Of a stretch of DNA of 64,000 nt, positions 62,820-64,000 are shown piece by piece. The notes beneath the pieces are model-generated. The model was given only the letters and a program-made list of their open reading frames with translations. It was not told the DNA's origin and ran no database searches. The stretch is from a bacterium (GTDB lineage Bacteria; Desulfobacterota; Deferrisomatia; Deferrisomatales; Deferrisomataceae): positions 37,142 through 101,141 of the forward strand of contig JALUTY010000087.1 of assembly GCA_027021615.1 (NCBI GenBank). Direction: 5' to 3'. A program made the position numbers and the translations under genes. Each line of letters opens with the position of its first letter. Within the stretch, counting starts at the first letter, position 1.

Positions 62820-63592
62820 GCCGTGGCCTTTTGGCGCCCCACGGGGCAGCTCGCCAGGCAGTTGAAGCAGAAGTACTGGAACCCGATGAACCCGGCCTGG
62901 TACAGGCGCCAGTAGTGGGGGTCGTGGAGCATGGCCTTGCGCTCGTCGGGGCCGACGCCACCGAACTTTTTCCAGAACCGGATGGCCCCGGCGATGCCGT
63001 AGGGCTGGGAGTTCTTGAGACACTTCCCGAGGTCGGTCCTGCCCTCCTCGTCCAGGGCGGAGGCGGGGCAGTTTTCCACGCACAGCCCACACCGGGTGCA
63101 CAGCTCCTCCTCCACCGGCGGGTCGGGCGACAGCTCCGCTTCGGTCACCACGGCGGTGAAGATGACCCGGGTCCCGAACCGGGGGTGGATCACCAGGTTG
63201 TGCCGGCCGACCCGCCCGAGGCCCGCGGCCACGGCCGCGTGGCGAAGAGATAGCTCACCCACCGAACCCTTGGTCTCGAGGCTCATCTCCATGGGGTAGG
63301 AGACCGGCACCGTGGCGGCCCGGGTGCCGGTCTCCCGCTCGATGAACCGGGCCACTTTGTAGTTGCACGACCGAGAGAACTCCATGAGGTCGAGCCGGCC
63401 GTTCATGGCGATCTGGGGGCTCGGGCTCTCGCAGGTGGAGAGCTCCCGGTAGGTCAGAACCACGAGCGACCGAGCCCCGGGCAAGAGCTTCTCCAAGGGC
63501 GGGGACAGGGGGCTCCGGTAGTCGGCCGCCGCCGCAAACCCCACGTCGTCTACCCCGGCCTCCAGCGCGATCGTACGAATCTTCTCCTTCAT
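62816..63592 (-). CDS. QueG-like 4Fe-4S protein
   Basis: 258 residues from ATG 63592. An N-terminal domain like that of epoxyqueuosine reductase (IRTIALEAGVDDVGFAAAADY, LPGARSLVVLTYREL, GRVGRHNLVIHPRFG) precedes a ferredoxin-type domain with CTRCGLCVENCP and a later CFNCLASCPVG plus CLKNSQPYG, enough for two 4Fe-4S clusters. It is shorter than QueG and lacks its C-terminal HEAT repeats. It is probably a redox protein of the DUF1730/reductive-dehalogenase-like superfamily, not QueG itself. The TAG stop coincides with the CTAG end of the neighbouring repeat. Confidence 0.75.
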   Translation of the reverse strand: MKEKIRTIALEAGVDDVGFAAAADYRSPLSPPLEKLLPGARSLVVLTYRELSTCESPSPQIAMNGRLDLMEFSRSCNYKVARFIERETGTRAATVPVSYPMEMSLETKGSVGELSLRHAAVAAGLGRVGRHNLVIHPRFGTRVIFTAVVTEAELSPDPPVEEELCTRCGLCVENCPASALDEEGRTDLGKCLKNSQPYGIAGAIRFWKKFGGVGPDERKAMLHDPHYWRLYQAGFIGFQYFCFNCLASCPVGRQKATA

Positions 63593-64000
63593 GGTCTCTC
63601 CTCTCGGGCGGGCTCGCCGCGTGGGGGGACCCCGGCACCGTCGAGGTCCATTTTCTAGCATTCAAAGTATTTGAGCCCCTCACGGCCGGTGCGGCCCTCC
63701 CGCACCGGCCGCACCCCACCTAACTACTCCGGTGACTCGATCGACGCGCTTGGGGGCGTGGGGCCTGCTGGAGCGCCGGGCGTGGCCGTACCAAGGGTCA
63801 GAGTTCAGAGGACAGCGGGCAGGGAAACCCTTCCGCCGTGCTATTAATACCAACGGAAGTATTGCCAGATCTCCGGCGTTCACAAGGGAACCAGCGGGTG
63901 GGCGGCTGGTGGAGAGCCGGGCGCGGCCCCTCACGTCGCCGCGCCCTCACCAAGCAGGAATCGCCTTGGAAGTTCCGGAACTTCCGCCACCGGCGCCCCG
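63593..64000. repeat. Upstream region and palindromic repeats running off the window
   Basis: 63593-63732 is upstream sequence of the QueG-like gene with GCGGCCCTCCCGCACCGGCCGC as a small hairpin. From about 63737 there is a left core arm (GGGGCGTGGGGCCTGCTGG...GCGCCGGGCGTGGC). A TTCAGAGGACAGCGGGCAGG run follows at about 63803, then TAATACCAACGG near 63846. A second left arm (GCTGGTGGAGAGCCGGGCGC...CGCCGCGCC, about 63905-63950) leads into a type C loop that is cut by the end of the window. No gene is seen. Confidence 0.5.

Overview
This window comes from a GC-rich (about 70 percent GC) Gram-negative bacterium. It most resembles a deltaproteobacterium (Desulfobacterota or relatives). Grounds are an AcoR/sigma-54 controlled acetoin-type dehydrogenase, a multi-subunit Mrp-like cation antiporter with Mbh-like small subunits, outer-membrane-type lipoproteins, a xerC-hslVU-argB gene order, and two genes that read through UGA as selenocysteine. 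The taxonomic call is an inference from gene content. Start codons are often GTG or TTG, and genes in operons usually overlap by 4 bases (ATGA or GTGA).

Left part, 1-6.1 kb: a minus-strand 2-oxoacid (acetoin-like) dehydrogenase operon, E2, a Lin0512 protein, E1 alpha and E1 beta (cut by the window edge). It starts at a near-perfect -24/-12 promoter. A divergent DUF6506 gene and an AcoR-like sigma-54 activator lie beside it, with a perfect 11-bp palindrome between the two divergent promoters. 6.2-16 kb: a 12-gene minus-strand cluster for an Mrp-type antiporter with three MrpD/NuoL-like subunits. It is headed by a RelA/SpoT-domain gene translationally coupled to mrpE, and behind that a sequence that reads as 6S RNA, a strong intrinsic terminator and a DUF2294 gene.

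Middle, 16-32 kb: a PpiD-type periplasmic foldase, a ChaN-like protein, a lone flagellar-rod-like protein, adenine deaminase plus hypoxanthine phosphoribosyltransferase, a glycosyltransferase 9, a tautomerase, an alpha/beta hydrolase, a Na/Pi cotransporter with a PhoU-like partner, a DsbA/FrnE-type selenoprotein (UPWC active site), a metallophosphoesterase, a DUF362 protein, and xerC-hslV-hslU. 32-44 kb: arginine genes argB, argD, argF, argG and argH. A complete DarTG toxin-antitoxin pair sits on the opposite strand between argG and argH. Then come an FN3 lipoprotein, panE-like and panB genes and a small secreted protein.

Right part, 44-64 kb: a sensor kinase coupled to a PhnD-like binding lipoprotein, trmB, a selenocysteine peroxiredoxin (Bcp), a GSAM-like aminotransferase, a NIF3-like protein, a zinc/manganese ABC transporter, a GlcD-like FAD oxidase, a PAS kinase, an AhpD/CMD-like protein, a zinc-ribbon membrane protein, a complete carbohydrate-type ABC transporter, and a QueG-like iron-sulfur protein.

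Non-coding layer: many gaps carry members of a dispersed palindromic repeat family. Copies share a core inverted repeat but have two kinds of outer ends and at least three kinds of loop. Other gaps carry short degenerate tandem runs. The most notable items are the two selenoproteins with SECIS-like hairpins, the DarTG insertion in the arginine locus, the 6S RNA/alarmone-synthetase-like gene at the head of the Mrp operon, the divergent sigma-54 control region, and the repeat family with compensatory stem changes.
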